Notes under the pieces: model-generated
Database searches by the model: none
Seen by the model: the letters and a program-made list of their open reading frames with translations, nothing else
Told to the model about the DNA's origin: nothing
Made by a program: the position numbers and the translations under genes
Assembly: GCA_963715485.1 (NCBI GenBank)
Contig: OY970244.1
Coordinates: 2,232,001-2,296,000 of the forward strand
From: SG8-30 sp963715485
Lineage (GTDB): Bacteria; Pseudomonadota; Gammaproteobacteria; Steroidobacterales; Steroidobacteraceae
Direction of reading: 5' to 3'
Length of the DNA stretch: 64,000 nucleotides
Part shown: piece by piece, positions 19,041-27,453 of the stretch
Position numbering within the stretch: position 1 is the stretch's first letter
Layout of the letters: the number at the start of each line of letters is the position of its first letter

Positions 19041-20201
19041 TCAGGCCTCACGCAGCGCCTGAACGATGGGCAAGCGCAGCGCATTCAGTGCCGGCACGGC
19101 ACCGGCCAGCAGGCCGAGCGCCAGCATCAGGCCGGCGGCCGTCAGCCAGGCATCCGGTGGCACCTCCCAGACCGGCAGGTATTGCCGGACCAGTCCACCG
19201 GCCGCCTCGACGGTCAAGTAGGCACCAGCCATGCCCAGCACACCACCGATTGCCGTCAGCAGGATGGACTCGGCCAGGATCAGCATCGTCACCAGCGGTC
19301 CGGTAAAGCCTAGCGTCTTCAGCACTCCGATTTCAGGCGTTCGTTCCCGCACCGACTGCGCCATCGTGTTGGCGGTGACCAGCAGCATCGTGAAGTACAC
19401 GGCAGTTACGACGCCGGTCATGATCACGCCGATATTGCCGATCTGGTTGACAAAGCTCTGGGCAAAGGCCTTCTCTGTGGCGGTTTCGGTTTCGTAGGGT
19501 GAATTCGCAAACTGCGCGTCGATTTCCCGCGCGATTCGCGGCGCCGTGGCAGCGTCAGCAACCTGAACGATGTACCAGCTGACCAGCCCCTTGCCGAAGC
19601 CACGCGACTCCTCGAAGTAGTCGTAGTGCATGAGGATATTGCGCGGATCGCCACCCGCCTCGGGAACGTCATACAGCGCGCTGACATTGAGCTCCCAGGT
19701 ATCGGAACCGTCCGCCTGTCGCCAGATGTTCGACCTGAGCGGAATCGTATCGCCGACCCTCCAGCCGAATTGCTCGGCGATCGGACGTCCGACGATGGCG
19801 CCGCGCCGGTCCGCCAGCCAGCGCTGGCGACCTTCAACCGGGATGACGTACTCCGGATAGATATCGAGATAGATCCCGTCGTCAACGGGAAAGGTCGGTA
19901 GTTGATTGCGGTCATCCTGGTAAACGCCACCAAACCAGGTTGCCGAACTGACCCGGGCCACCCCATCGATCTGGCGGATGCGGGCGCGATAGCTCTCCGG
20001 CAATGGCTGGACAAGCGACACCTTATGGATCACCAGCAGCCGGTCCGCACCGGCCAGCTCGGCGCCGGCGCTGAAGGCGCGTGTCATCGCGCCGAGGACC
20101 CCAAACATCAGGAACGCGACCAGGATCGAGCCCAGTGTGAACACGGTCCGGAGCGGCCGCCGGCGCAGGTTGGCCAGCACCAGGGGAACATAGCCGATCA
20201 C
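19041..20201 (-). CDS. ABC transporter permease, MacB/FtsX type (first of two)
   Basis: A 386-residue protein with an N-terminal helix after RRRPLRTVFTLGS, a periplasmic domain with about 190 residues and a C-terminal FtsX domain of three helices. RERTPEIGVLKTLGFTG is the conserved loop before the second FtsX helix. Its ATG overlaps the ATPase stop by four bases (20198-20201), so the two are translationally coupled. It partners with the ATPase and the second permease. Confidence 0.9.
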   Translation of the reverse strand: MIGYVPLVLANLRRRPLRTVFTLGSILVAFLMFGVLGAMTRAFSAGAELAGADRLLVIHKVSLVQPLPESYRARIRQIDGVARVSSATWFGGVYQDDRNQLPTFPVDDGIYLDIYPEYVIPVEGRQRWLADRRGAIVGRPIAEQFGWRVGDTIPLRSNIWRQADGSDTWELNVSALYDVPEAGGDPRNILMHYDYFEESRGFGKGLVSWYIVQVADAATAPRIAREIDAQFANSPYETETATEKAFAQSFVNQIGNIGVIMTGVVTAVYFTMLLVTANTMAQSVRERTPEIGVLKTLGFTGPLVTMLILAESILLTAIGGVLGMAGAYLTVEAAGGLVRQYLPVWEVPPDAWLTAAGLMLALGLLAGAVPALNALRLPIVQALREA

Positions 20202-20881
20202 ACCGTTTCCTCGACCAGCCGGCCTTTCTCGAGATGCAGCGTCCGCGTCGCGCGCTCGGCCGCGCGCGGGTCGTGCGTGACCATCACCACCGTCTTGCCC
20301 TGCTGGTTCAGCGCCTCCAGCAGGTCGAGAATTTCGTCGCCGGACTTGCGGTCGAGATCCCCGGTTGGTTCATCGCACAGCAGCAGGGCAGGATCGGTAA
20401 CGATCGCGCGTGCGATTCCCACGCGCTGCTCCTGTCCGCCAGACAACTGGCCCGGTCGATGGCGCGCGCGGTCATCGAGCCCGACCAACCTGAGCGCGGC
20501 ACGAGCGCGACGCAGGCGCTCGGCCGAGGACAGGCTGGTCAGCAGCAATGGCAGCTCGACGTTGCGCTCGGCGGTGAGGACCGGCAGCAGGTTGTACATC
20601 TGGAAGATAAACCCGACGTTGTCGGCGCGCCAATGCGCCAGCGCCGCGTCCGACAACTCGCCCAGCTGCAGCCCCTGTACCTCGAGGGTGCCCGAGGTCG
20701 GACGATCCAGGCCCCCGAGCAGGTTCAGCAGCGTCGACTTGCCTGAGCCCGATGGGCCCATCAGCGCCACGAAGTCGCCCTCGGGAATGTCCATGGACAG
20801 TCCCTCGAGCACCCGGACGACCTCGGGGCCACGACGAAATTCCTTGTGGAGTTCGCGAATCCTGACCAGCGGGCGACTCAT
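20198..20881 (-). CDS. ABC transporter ATP-binding protein, LolD/MacB type
   Basis: A 227-residue ATPase. Walker A is GPSGSGKSTLL, the Q-loop is FIFQMYNLLPVLTAERNVELP, the signature is LSGGQEQRVGIARAI and Walker B is LLLCDEPTGDLD. The Q-loop sequence and the GDLD after Walker B are typical of the LolD/MacB/YbbA branch, which works with FtsX-type permeases. The start is 16 bases after the adaptor stop. Confidence 0.95.
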   Translation of the reverse strand: MSRPLVRIRELHKEFRRGPEVVRVLEGLSMDIPEGDFVALMGPSGSGKSTLLNLLGGLDRPTSGTLEVQGLQLGELSDAALAHWRADNVGFIFQMYNLLPVLTAERNVELPLLLTSLSSAERLRRARAALRLVGLDDRARHRPGQLSGGQEQRVGIARAIVTDPALLLCDEPTGDLDRKSGDEILDLLEALNQQGKTVVMVTHDPRAAERATRTLHLEKGRLVEETV

Positions 20882-20897
20882 GATCGCGCTCCACCGA

Positions 20898-22130
20898 TCA
20901 CGGAGCGCCGCGAGGCCGGACCCGCACGCCGTCAGAAATTCCAGCAGGCGGATTGACGATTACCTGGTCGCCAACCGCCAGTCCCCGCAGGATCTGGCGC
21001 GTCCCCTCAGACTCCTCGCCCGCCTCGACGCCGATCCGTGCGGCACGCCCATCGACCACGCGCCAGACGTACTCCGCGTCGTCGTCCTGAAGAATCGCTC
21101 CTGCCGGCACGCTCGCGGTGGCTGCCGGCCCGGCTGGTACACGATCGTCGAAGAAGCGCACCTTGACTCCCATGTCCGGCAGGATCCGCGGATCGAGTTC
21201 CTCAATGGCGATGCGCACCCGCACCGTCGCCTTCTGGCGATCAGCGGTCGGCACGATGGCGATCACGCGGGCCGGAATGCTCCAGTCTGGATAAGAATCG
21301 AGCACTGCTTCCGCCCGCTGCCGTTCGCGAACGCGGTTGATATACGACTCGTTGACGTCTACCTCGATTTCACGCGAGCTCATGTCGACAATCGTCGCGA
21401 TCCCGGTACGGGTATACCCGCCACCCGCCGATATGGGAGACACCATCTCGCCGGGTTGCGCATCCTTCGAGATGACGACGCCGTCGAATGGCGCCCGCAC
21501 CACCAGGTCGTCAAGTTCGCGGGCGCGCAGGCTGACGTTGCTCTCGGCGACTGCGACGCCCGCGCGCACCGACTCGAGTCTTGCGGCAAGCGCGTTGGCA
21601 TTGGCCTCGGCAGCGTCGAGCGCGCTGGCGCTGACCAGTTTCTGGGCCCGCAACTGACGCTGGCGCTCGAGTTCACGATTGGCCTCGGCCAGGCGGACCT
21701 CTACTTCCCTGAGGTCCATACGCGCCGCATCGCGCTGACGCGCTGCAACGTTGAATGCGGCGCGCGTAGTCGCGTCGTCCAGGCGCGCCAGCGCCTGACC
21801 CGCCTCGACCTCGCTGCCCTCCTCGAACGTGACCTCGATCACCCGGCCGGTCACCTTCGATGAAACGGTAGCCAGCCGGCGTGCGACGACGTAGCCCGAA
21901 GCGCTCAACACGGCCGTCTGGCCAGGAGCCGCCGGCGCACCGACCGTCGCGAGCTCCGCCTCCAGGGGCTTCGACCTCCCAAGTACCGCCCAGGCCGCTG
22001 CAGCGAGCACGACCACCAGCGCCACGATCAGCCAGCGCCGCCGGTGCTGGCCGGCGCGGGTCTGGTAGCGCGAATCGGAAGCCGTGCCGTCCTTGCGCAG
22101 TACTTCCAGTGCTTCCTGGTCGAGCGGCAT
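20898..22130 (-). CDS. Periplasmic adaptor subunit (HlyD/MacA/RND-MFP family)
   Basis: A 410-residue membrane-fusion protein. One N-terminal helix (RRRWLIVALVVVLAAAAWAVL, about residues 30-50) anchors it in the inner membrane. The lipoyl half-motif VIEVTFEEGSEVEAGQALARLDD is at about 93-115, followed by a coiled-coil hairpin (about 120-185, NREL/ERQRQLRAQKLVS). The second lipoyl half is VVRAPFDGVVISKDAQPGEMV. It heads the operon adaptor-ATPase-permease-permease-SGNH hydrolase. No outer-membrane channel gene is next to it; TolC-like partners are often encoded elsewhere. Confidence 0.92.
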   Translation of the reverse strand: MPLDQEALEVLRKDGTASDSRYQTRAGQHRRRWLIVALVVVLAAAAWAVLGRSKPLEAELATVGAPAAPGQTAVLSASGYVVARRLATVSSKVTGRVIEVTFEEGSEVEAGQALARLDDATTRAAFNVAARQRDAARMDLREVEVRLAEANRELERQRQLRAQKLVSASALDAAEANANALAARLESVRAGVAVAESNVSLRARELDDLVVRAPFDGVVISKDAQPGEMVSPISAGGGYTRTGIATIVDMSSREIEVDVNESYINRVRERQRAEAVLDSYPDWSIPARVIAIVPTADRQKATVRVRIAIEELDPRILPDMGVKVRFFDDRVPAGPAATASVPAGAILQDDDAEYVWRVVDGRAARIGVEAGEESEGTRQILRGLAVGDQVIVNPPAGISDGVRVRPRGAP

Positions 22131-22259
22131 CGTTCACCATCCATGTCCTGAGGACCCGGCGCTCATCCGGCTAATCTAGAATAGCGGCAACCCACACTGT
22201 CGGAGCACGCTGATTCCGCCGAAAGGCGCACCGGCATTATCGCAGAGCCATCCGTCGTC

Positions 22260-23081
22260 ATGCAGCCAAACCGACTGATCGATATCGGCATCAACCTCGC
22301 CCACGCCAGCTATGACCATGACCGCGCGGAGGTGGTGCAGCGCGCGCTCAATGCCGGCGTGGAGCGAATGGTCATCACCGGCAGCACGCTCGAGAGCGCC
22401 GCGCGGGCCATCTCCATCTGTCGCCAGTGGCCTGGCCTGATGCGGGCGACGGCCGGCGTCCATCCTCATCATGCGCAGGAATTCCTGGACGAGGACCTGC
22501 CGCGCCTGCAGCAGTTGCTGCAGGACCCGATGGTCACCTCGGCCGGCGAATGCGGGCTCGACTACTGCCGCGATTTCTCGCCACGCGGTGACCAGCGGCG
22601 CGCTTTGACTGGTCAACTCGAACTTGCAGCGCGTCTCGGCAAGCCGGTCTTCCTGCATCAGCGCGATGCCCACCGGGACTTCATGGCAATCGTGTCCGAC
22701 TACCTGCCGCGCCTGCCGAAAGCGGTCGTGCATTGCTTCACCGGTAGCGGCCCGGAACTCGACGAATACCTGGACGCCGGCCTCTTCGTCGGGATCACCG
22801 GGTGGATTTGCGACGAGCGGCGCGGCCTGGGCGTCAAGGCACTGGTCCCGCGGATACCACTGGCGCGCCTCATGATCGAGACCGATGGGCCCTACCTGAT
22901 GCCCCGCAACGTCAAGCCAAAGCCGAGTCATCGGCGTAATGAACCCATGTACTTACAGCAGGTATTTGAGGTTATTTGTGAAATACGGCCCGAAGATCCG
23001 CAAGCGATCGCTGGCGCAACCACCACCAACGCGCTGGCATTCTTTGACCTGCCGTTGGGCGGGATCGGAGTCAGTCGGTGA
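22260..23081 (+). CDS. tatD: TatD family metal-dependent DNase
   Basis: A 273-residue TIM-barrel hydrolase of the TatD type (3'-5' exonuclease linked to DNA repair and quality control). Motifs in order: LIDIGINLAHASY, VHPHHA, GECGLDYCRDFS, VFLHQRDAHRDFM, VHCFTGSG and the final metal ligand in IETDGPYLMPRN. GITGWICDERRGLG matches E. coli TatD closely, pointing to the orthologue and not to YcfH/YjjV. The ATG at 22260 begins MQPNRLIDIG as expected. It is divergent from the adaptor gene. Confidence 0.93.
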   Translation: MQPNRLIDIGINLAHASYDHDRAEVVQRALNAGVERMVITGSTLESAARAISICRQWPGLMRATAGVHPHHAQEFLDEDLPRLQQLLQDPMVTSAGECGLDYCRDFSPRGDQRRALTGQLELAARLGKPVFLHQRDAHRDFMAIVSDYLPRLPKAVVHCFTGSGPELDEYLDAGLFVGITGWICDERRGLGVKALVPRIPLARLMIETDGPYLMPRNVKPKPSHRRNEPMYLQQVFEVICEIRPEDPQAIAGATTTNALAFFDLPLGGIGVSR

Positions 23082-23093
23082 CTCCGCGCAGCC

Positions 23094-23165
23094 TGTACTT
23101 AATACAGTTTATTTATTATACTAGTTTATATACTGTTGATATATTATGAATAATCTTGATCTGAA
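23094..23165 (+). promoter_or_regulatory. AT-rich island upstream of the M20 peptidase
   Basis: About 70 bases here are overwhelmingly A/T in an otherwise GC-rich window. TATACT occurs twice with a 12-base period (23117-23122 and 23129-23134), and TATATT follows. A weak pair of ACAGT and ACTGT arms flanks them. The position, directly before the peptidase and after tatD, suggests promoter/operator DNA. I cannot define one -35/-10 pair with confidence. Confidence 0.45.
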
Positions 23166-23209
23166 TTCGGCAAACGACATGCATCGATCGCTGGTGGCGG
23201 GAATCGATC

Positions 23210-24607
23210 GTGCCCAGCCTGTCTGAGTACGTCCGGGTTCCCAACAAGTCGCCCGCCTTCGACCCCGAGTGGGAGGCCAACGGGCACATGCAGCGAGCAG
23301 CAGAACTGCTGGCCGCCTGGTGCCACAGCCAGCCCATCGCCGGCATGAGCGTAGAGATCGTGAAGCTGCCCGGCCGGACGCCTGTTCTGCTGTGCGAGAT
23401 TCCTGCCTCACGGCCACCGACCGTCGGCGACGCGGCCGGGGAAACCGTCCTGCTCTACGGGCACTTCGACAAGCAACCCGAGTTCACTGGCTGGGCGGAG
23501 GGACTGTCGCCCTGGGAGCCAGTGATCCGCGACGGCAAGCTATACGGGCGCGGCGGCGGCGACGACGGCTACGCGGTGTTTTCCTCGCTCGCGGCCATTC
23601 GCGCCCTGCAGGAGCAGGGTCTGCCGCATGCGCGCTGCATCGTGCTCATCGAGGGCTGCGAGGAAAGTGGCAGTGTCGACTTGCCCTACTACGTCGAGGC
23701 ACTGGCGGAGCGTATCGGCACCCCAAGCCTGGTGGTCTGCCTGGACGCCGAATGCGGTAATTACGAGCAACTGTGGTGCACGACGTCGCTGCGTGGACTG
23801 GTTCTTGGGACCTTATCGGTCCAGGTTCTCAGCGAAGGCGTGCATTCGGGCAGTGCCACTGGCGTCGCACCCTCTAGCTTCCGGATCCTGCGTGCGCTCC
23901 TGAGCCGCGTTGAGGACGAGATAACCGGCGATCTGCTGGTCGACGAACTCTACTCGACGATCCCGGCGGAGCGGCGGCGGCAGGCTGAAGTCGCGGCGGC
24001 CGCGCTCGGTGAACAGACCTTTCGCAAGTTGCCTTTCGCCGGCGAAACCCAAGCGGTCAGCAACTCGCCCTATGAACTGGTGCTCGGCAACACCTGGCGC
24101 CCTTCGTTGGCCATCACCGGCGCCGACGGGCTACCCGCCCTTGGCGATGCCGGTAATGTCCTGCTCCCGAAGGTAGCAGTGAAACTGTCGATCCGGCTGG
24201 CACCCACGGCCGATCCGGCCGCGGCCGCCAGCGCCCTGAAACGGGCGCTCGAGGATGACCCGCCTTACGGTGCGAAGGTCGAGTTCTCGGTCGACATGAC
24301 CGGCGCCGGCTGGGACGCACCACCCATGGAGCCCTGGTTGTCCGAGTCGATGCAGCGCGCCTCGCAGCAGGTGTTCGGCCATGACGCCATGTACCTGGGC
24401 ACCGGCGGAGGCATTCCGTTCATTGGCATGCTCGCCAGGCGCTTTCCGCAGACTCAGTTCCTGGTGACCGGGGTGCTCGGCCCGCAATCCAATGCGCACG
24501 GGCCCAACGAGTTCCTGCACCTCGAATACGCAGCAAGACTGACGCTTTGCGTGGCCTCAGTACTGGCCGATCACGGACAGCGGGGCGCGCAGGGCGAGGC
24601 GACCTAG
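23210..24607 (+). CDS. M20 family dipeptidase/peptidase
   Basis: A zinc peptidase of 465 residues from GTG 23210. Metal ligands are in LLYGHFDKQPE, RGGGDDGYAVF, EGCEESGS and the C-terminal HGPNEFLHLE. A dimerisation domain lies at about residues 190-340. The conserved N-terminus seems to extend upstream in the same frame: bases 23183-23209 read IDRWWRESI directly before VPSLSEYVRVPNKSP, which matches the usual start of this family. No ATG, GTG or TTG occurs in frame between the stop at 23162 and 23210. An ATG at 23146 in another frame would reach it by a one-base shift. The true start is therefore uncertain and probably upstream. Confidence 0.88.
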   Translation: MPSLSEYVRVPNKSPAFDPEWEANGHMQRAAELLAAWCHSQPIAGMSVEIVKLPGRTPVLLCEIPASRPPTVGDAAGETVLLYGHFDKQPEFTGWAEGLSPWEPVIRDGKLYGRGGGDDGYAVFSSLAAIRALQEQGLPHARCIVLIEGCEESGSVDLPYYVEALAERIGTPSLVVCLDAECGNYEQLWCTTSLRGLVLGTLSVQVLSEGVHSGSATGVAPSSFRILRALLSRVEDEITGDLLVDELYSTIPAERRRQAEVAAAALGEQTFRKLPFAGETQAVSNSPYELVLGNTWRPSLAITGADGLPALGDAGNVLLPKVAVKLSIRLAPTADPAAAASALKRALEDDPPYGAKVEFSVDMTGAGWDAPPMEPWLSESMQRASQQVFGHDAMYLGTGGGIPFIGMLARRFPQTQFLVTGVLGPQSNAHGPNEFLHLEYAARLTLCVASVLADHGQRGAQGEAT

Positions 24608-24611
24608 GATC

Positions 24612-25199
24612 TCAGCGCCGTCGCGCCATCGGACTCGGGGTGGCTGCCTCGCGGAGACGGGCCCACTCCTCCGCCCAGGCCGCAACCGGCGAATGATCCG
24701 GCGTGCGGTCCACCGGCGGGCACTCCTGCTGCAGCGAGTCGAGCATCACCACGCGGTTCGGGCGACCACGCGGGAAGCTTCCGCGGGCGGTGAAGACGAC
24801 ACGCCCTTCGACCGGCACCTTGCCGGCAATTTGCCTGACCACCGCCATGCGATCGTAGAGCCGGCCGAGCGGGTTTGGAAATGTCGCGCGATTCGACCCG
24901 TTCATGACGGCCCACTCGTCCATCTGCTCCCCGCCGAAGATGATGCCAGGCACGTCGCGCAGGTCGATGACCATAAGCCCCACTGCGGTGAGCAGCACGA
25001 AGTCGACGTGAACCTGATTCTCGTTGCCATCTGGCAACAGGACATCGTGGATCATTTCATAGGCGATGGCGTTGAACTGGCGCAAACGGTCGCGCTCGGC
25101 CTTGACTCTGCGCCAGTACCGGTAGCCGAAATACCCGGCAACGACCAGCACCAGAGCCGCCGCAACCGCCAGGCCAATTTCCATTGCAGTGAACTTCAT
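24612..25199 (-). CDS. Membrane-anchored NERD-domain protein
   Basis: A 195-residue protein with one N-terminal transmembrane helix (MEIGLAVAAALVLVVAGYFGY) and a cytosolic domain resembling NERD (nuclease-related domain). It has IHDVLLPDGNENQVHVDFVL, then GLMVIDLRDVPGIIFGGEQ and the hydrophobic/charged strand RVVFTARGSFPRGRPNRVV. The DFVL...GLMVIDLRD pattern corresponds to the nuclease-like core, but the usual Lys of GxIxGxxxxxxW differs. The ATG overlaps the thrC stop by four bases, so it is coupled to the thr operon; its function there is unknown. Confidence 0.72.
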   Translation of the reverse strand: MKFTAMEIGLAVAAALVLVVAGYFGYRYWRRVKAERDRLRQFNAIAYEMIHDVLLPDGNENQVHVDFVLLTAVGLMVIDLRDVPGIIFGGEQMDEWAVMNGSNRATFPNPLGRLYDRMAVVRQIAGKVPVEGRVVFTARGSFPRGRPNRVVMLDSLQQECPPVDRTPDHSPVAAWAEEWARLREAATPSPMARRR

Positions 25200-26510
25200 C
25201 TGGGCGGCGCGTCCTGAAGCGACGACTTGAGCGCGTCAAGGTCCGGCGCAATTTCACCGAAGTGACTCGGCATTCGCAGCAACCCGGCGAGCGCAGGCGG
25301 AACTGGCACGGTCTCGCCAATCAGCGGCTCTACGATCTCGTTGAACTTGGCCGGGTGCGCGGTTGCGACCAGCACCCAGTGCCAGTCGTGCCTGAGCTCG
25401 CTGGAAAGGTTGGCATAGACCTGCGCTGCAGTCGCGGTATGCGGGCACCAGCTCTCGCCAAACAAGCGGAAGTCCCCGGAAACGCGAGCGCGGATCTGGT
25501 CGTCCGTAACCGTGTGGGCCTTGAGCTGGCCGGCCAGCTCGCGCCAGTCGGGATGCAGGTTCTGCAAGCGTTCCATGTTGCTCGGGTTACCTACGTCCAT
25601 GGCGGAGGCAAGCGTCGCCACGCTGGCCTGGGGGCGCCATTCGCCGGTCACCAGGTAGTGGGGCACGGTCAGGTTGGCGTTGTGTGCGAGCTCGATTGGC
25701 CCGATCGGCAACCCCATGGTGCGGGCCCAGAGGCAGGCTACCACGTTGCCCAGGTTGCCCGACGGCACCACGAAACCCGGCGCCGTGACCTTCCTGGCGC
25801 CAGATAGCCAGGCTGCTGGCCGCGTAGTAGACCGTCTGCGGGAGCAGCCGGCCGATGTTTATGCTGTTGGCCGAAGACAGCTCCAGGCGCTGGTTCAGCT
25901 CGGCATCCGAAAAAGCTTCCTTTACCAAGCGCTGGCAATCGTCAAACGTGCCCCGGACAGCCAGCGCGTGGACGTTGCCGCCCCAGCAGGTCAGTTGGCG
26001 CTGCTGCCTGGGCGAAACCAGGCCCTTCGGGAACAGCACGACGACCTGCGCCCAGGGACGATTGTGAAAGGCGGCCGCCACCGCGCCGCCGGTGTCACCC
26101 GAGGTCGCTACCAGGATGGTGATCTTCCGGTCGGCATGGTGCGGCTGTCGTTCCAGGCACGCAGCAAGAAACCGCGCACCAAAGTCCTTGAAGGCAGCGG
26201 TCGGGCCGTGGAACAGCTCCAGCACCGAGAGCCTGTCGCCGGGTGTCTCGAGCTGCTTCACCGGCGCCGGAAAATTAAAGGCGTCGTTGACGATCTTCGT
26301 CAGCTTGCGCGCGAGCTGGTCCCCGGCGAAAAACGGGGCCAGCAGCCGCTCGGCGATGTCCGCCAGCGTATGCGCCCCGTCGAAGTCGCTGGGCCGGAAT
26401 TCCGGAAAGCGCTGGGGCACGTACAGGCCGCCGTCGGGCGCGATGCCCTGGCGTATCGCTTCCGACAACGTCGCCACCAGTTCCGGTCCGCGGGTGCTGA
26501 CGAACAGCAT
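25196..26510 (-). CDS. thrC: Threonine synthase (one-base frameshift near 25800)
   Basis: Pyridoxal-phosphate enzyme converting O-phosphohomoserine to threonine. The N-terminal part reads in one frame from ATG 26510, with FVSTRGPE, the PLP lysine in FHGPTAAFKDFG and ATSGDTGGAVAAAF. It is good to about SSLAIW. The remaining part (GFVVPSGNLGNVVACLW to the end) reads in a frame shifted by one base. Joining them by removing one base near 25795-25815 gives about 437 residues, normal length. The ATG shares one base with the thrB stop (TGATG). A one-base insertion, probably a sequence error, explains the break. Confidence 0.88.
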
Positions 26511-27444
26511 CAGTCGGCGACCACCCTGGCGCCTTCCGTGTCGATGGTGGAAATCCAGTGGTCAGTGGTCAGGTTGTGCTCGGCGAAGGCCTCGACCATG
26601 GTGGTGCGGATGCCCTCTGCAAAGTGTTCCTCGCACCACGCGAAGACGTTGGTCCGGCGCCCGAAATCGAGCAGCCCAGCGCGCGATTGGCCATGGCAGC
26701 CTGCTTGACCGCCTTGAAGCCCGGGATCAGCTGAGACCGCTGCGGCTCGATGATGACATCCTCGAACGAGTCACGAATCATTGGGAGGTCGTTGGTGTAG
26801 CAACCCGACAGGAAGCCCGCCAGGTTTGCTGTCTGCCACACGAGGTCGGACAGGTCCACGGACTTGCGCAGTATCCGCCGTGCCTCGCGCGTGGACAGGA
26901 ACATGTGTGGATGGACCAGCACGCAACGAATCGATGGCGGCACCGGTATCTGCTTGATGCGTGGATGGTCGATACCGACCGTCAACACCAGGCCGCCGAA
27001 CAGCGATGGCGCAATGTTGTCCACGTGCACCGACCCGCTCGCAACCGCCTCGCCCTGCATCGCAAACTTGAGCAGGTCGAGCTTCGGCAGCGGTTCTTCT
27101 AGCAATGCGTTGGCGGCAACCACGGCCGCCACGGCCGAGGCGGCCGAGCCACCGAGTCCCGAGCCCAGGGGTATGCCCTTCTCGATCGAGATCTCGATGC
27201 CGAAAGGCAACGACAGGGCGCCGGCCATGGAAATCAGCGCCATGCCGGCCGTGTTCTTCTCTGGCTGCATGGGCAGATTGGTCGAGGTGCCGGTGATGGA
27301 GGCGATACGGATGCCGCGCTCCGGGGTGCGCCGGGCATGAACCCGGTCCCCGACGGCATTTACGGTGTGCCCGAGGATGTCGAACCCGATGCCGACGTTG
27401 CCGACCGTGGCCGGTGCGAAAGCGGTGACGGAGTCCTGGTTCAT
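26510..27444 (-). CDS. thrB: Homoserine kinase (one-base frameshift near 26669)
   Basis: GHMP kinase that phosphorylates homoserine. FAPATVGNVGIGFDILG opens the protein from ATG 27444. The ATP-binding motif is GIPLGSGLGGSAASAVAAV, and SISGAGP is near the C-terminus. Directly after GAGP the frame is wrong; the next frame continues NVFAWCEEHFAEG through HWISTIDTEGARVVAD to a TGA at 26510-26512. Adding one base (for example C in the CC run) restores a protein of about 311 residues, usual for ThrB. GAGAGG precedes the start, and thrA ends 9 bases upstream. Confidence 0.88.
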
Positions 27445-27453
27445 GACCTCTCC

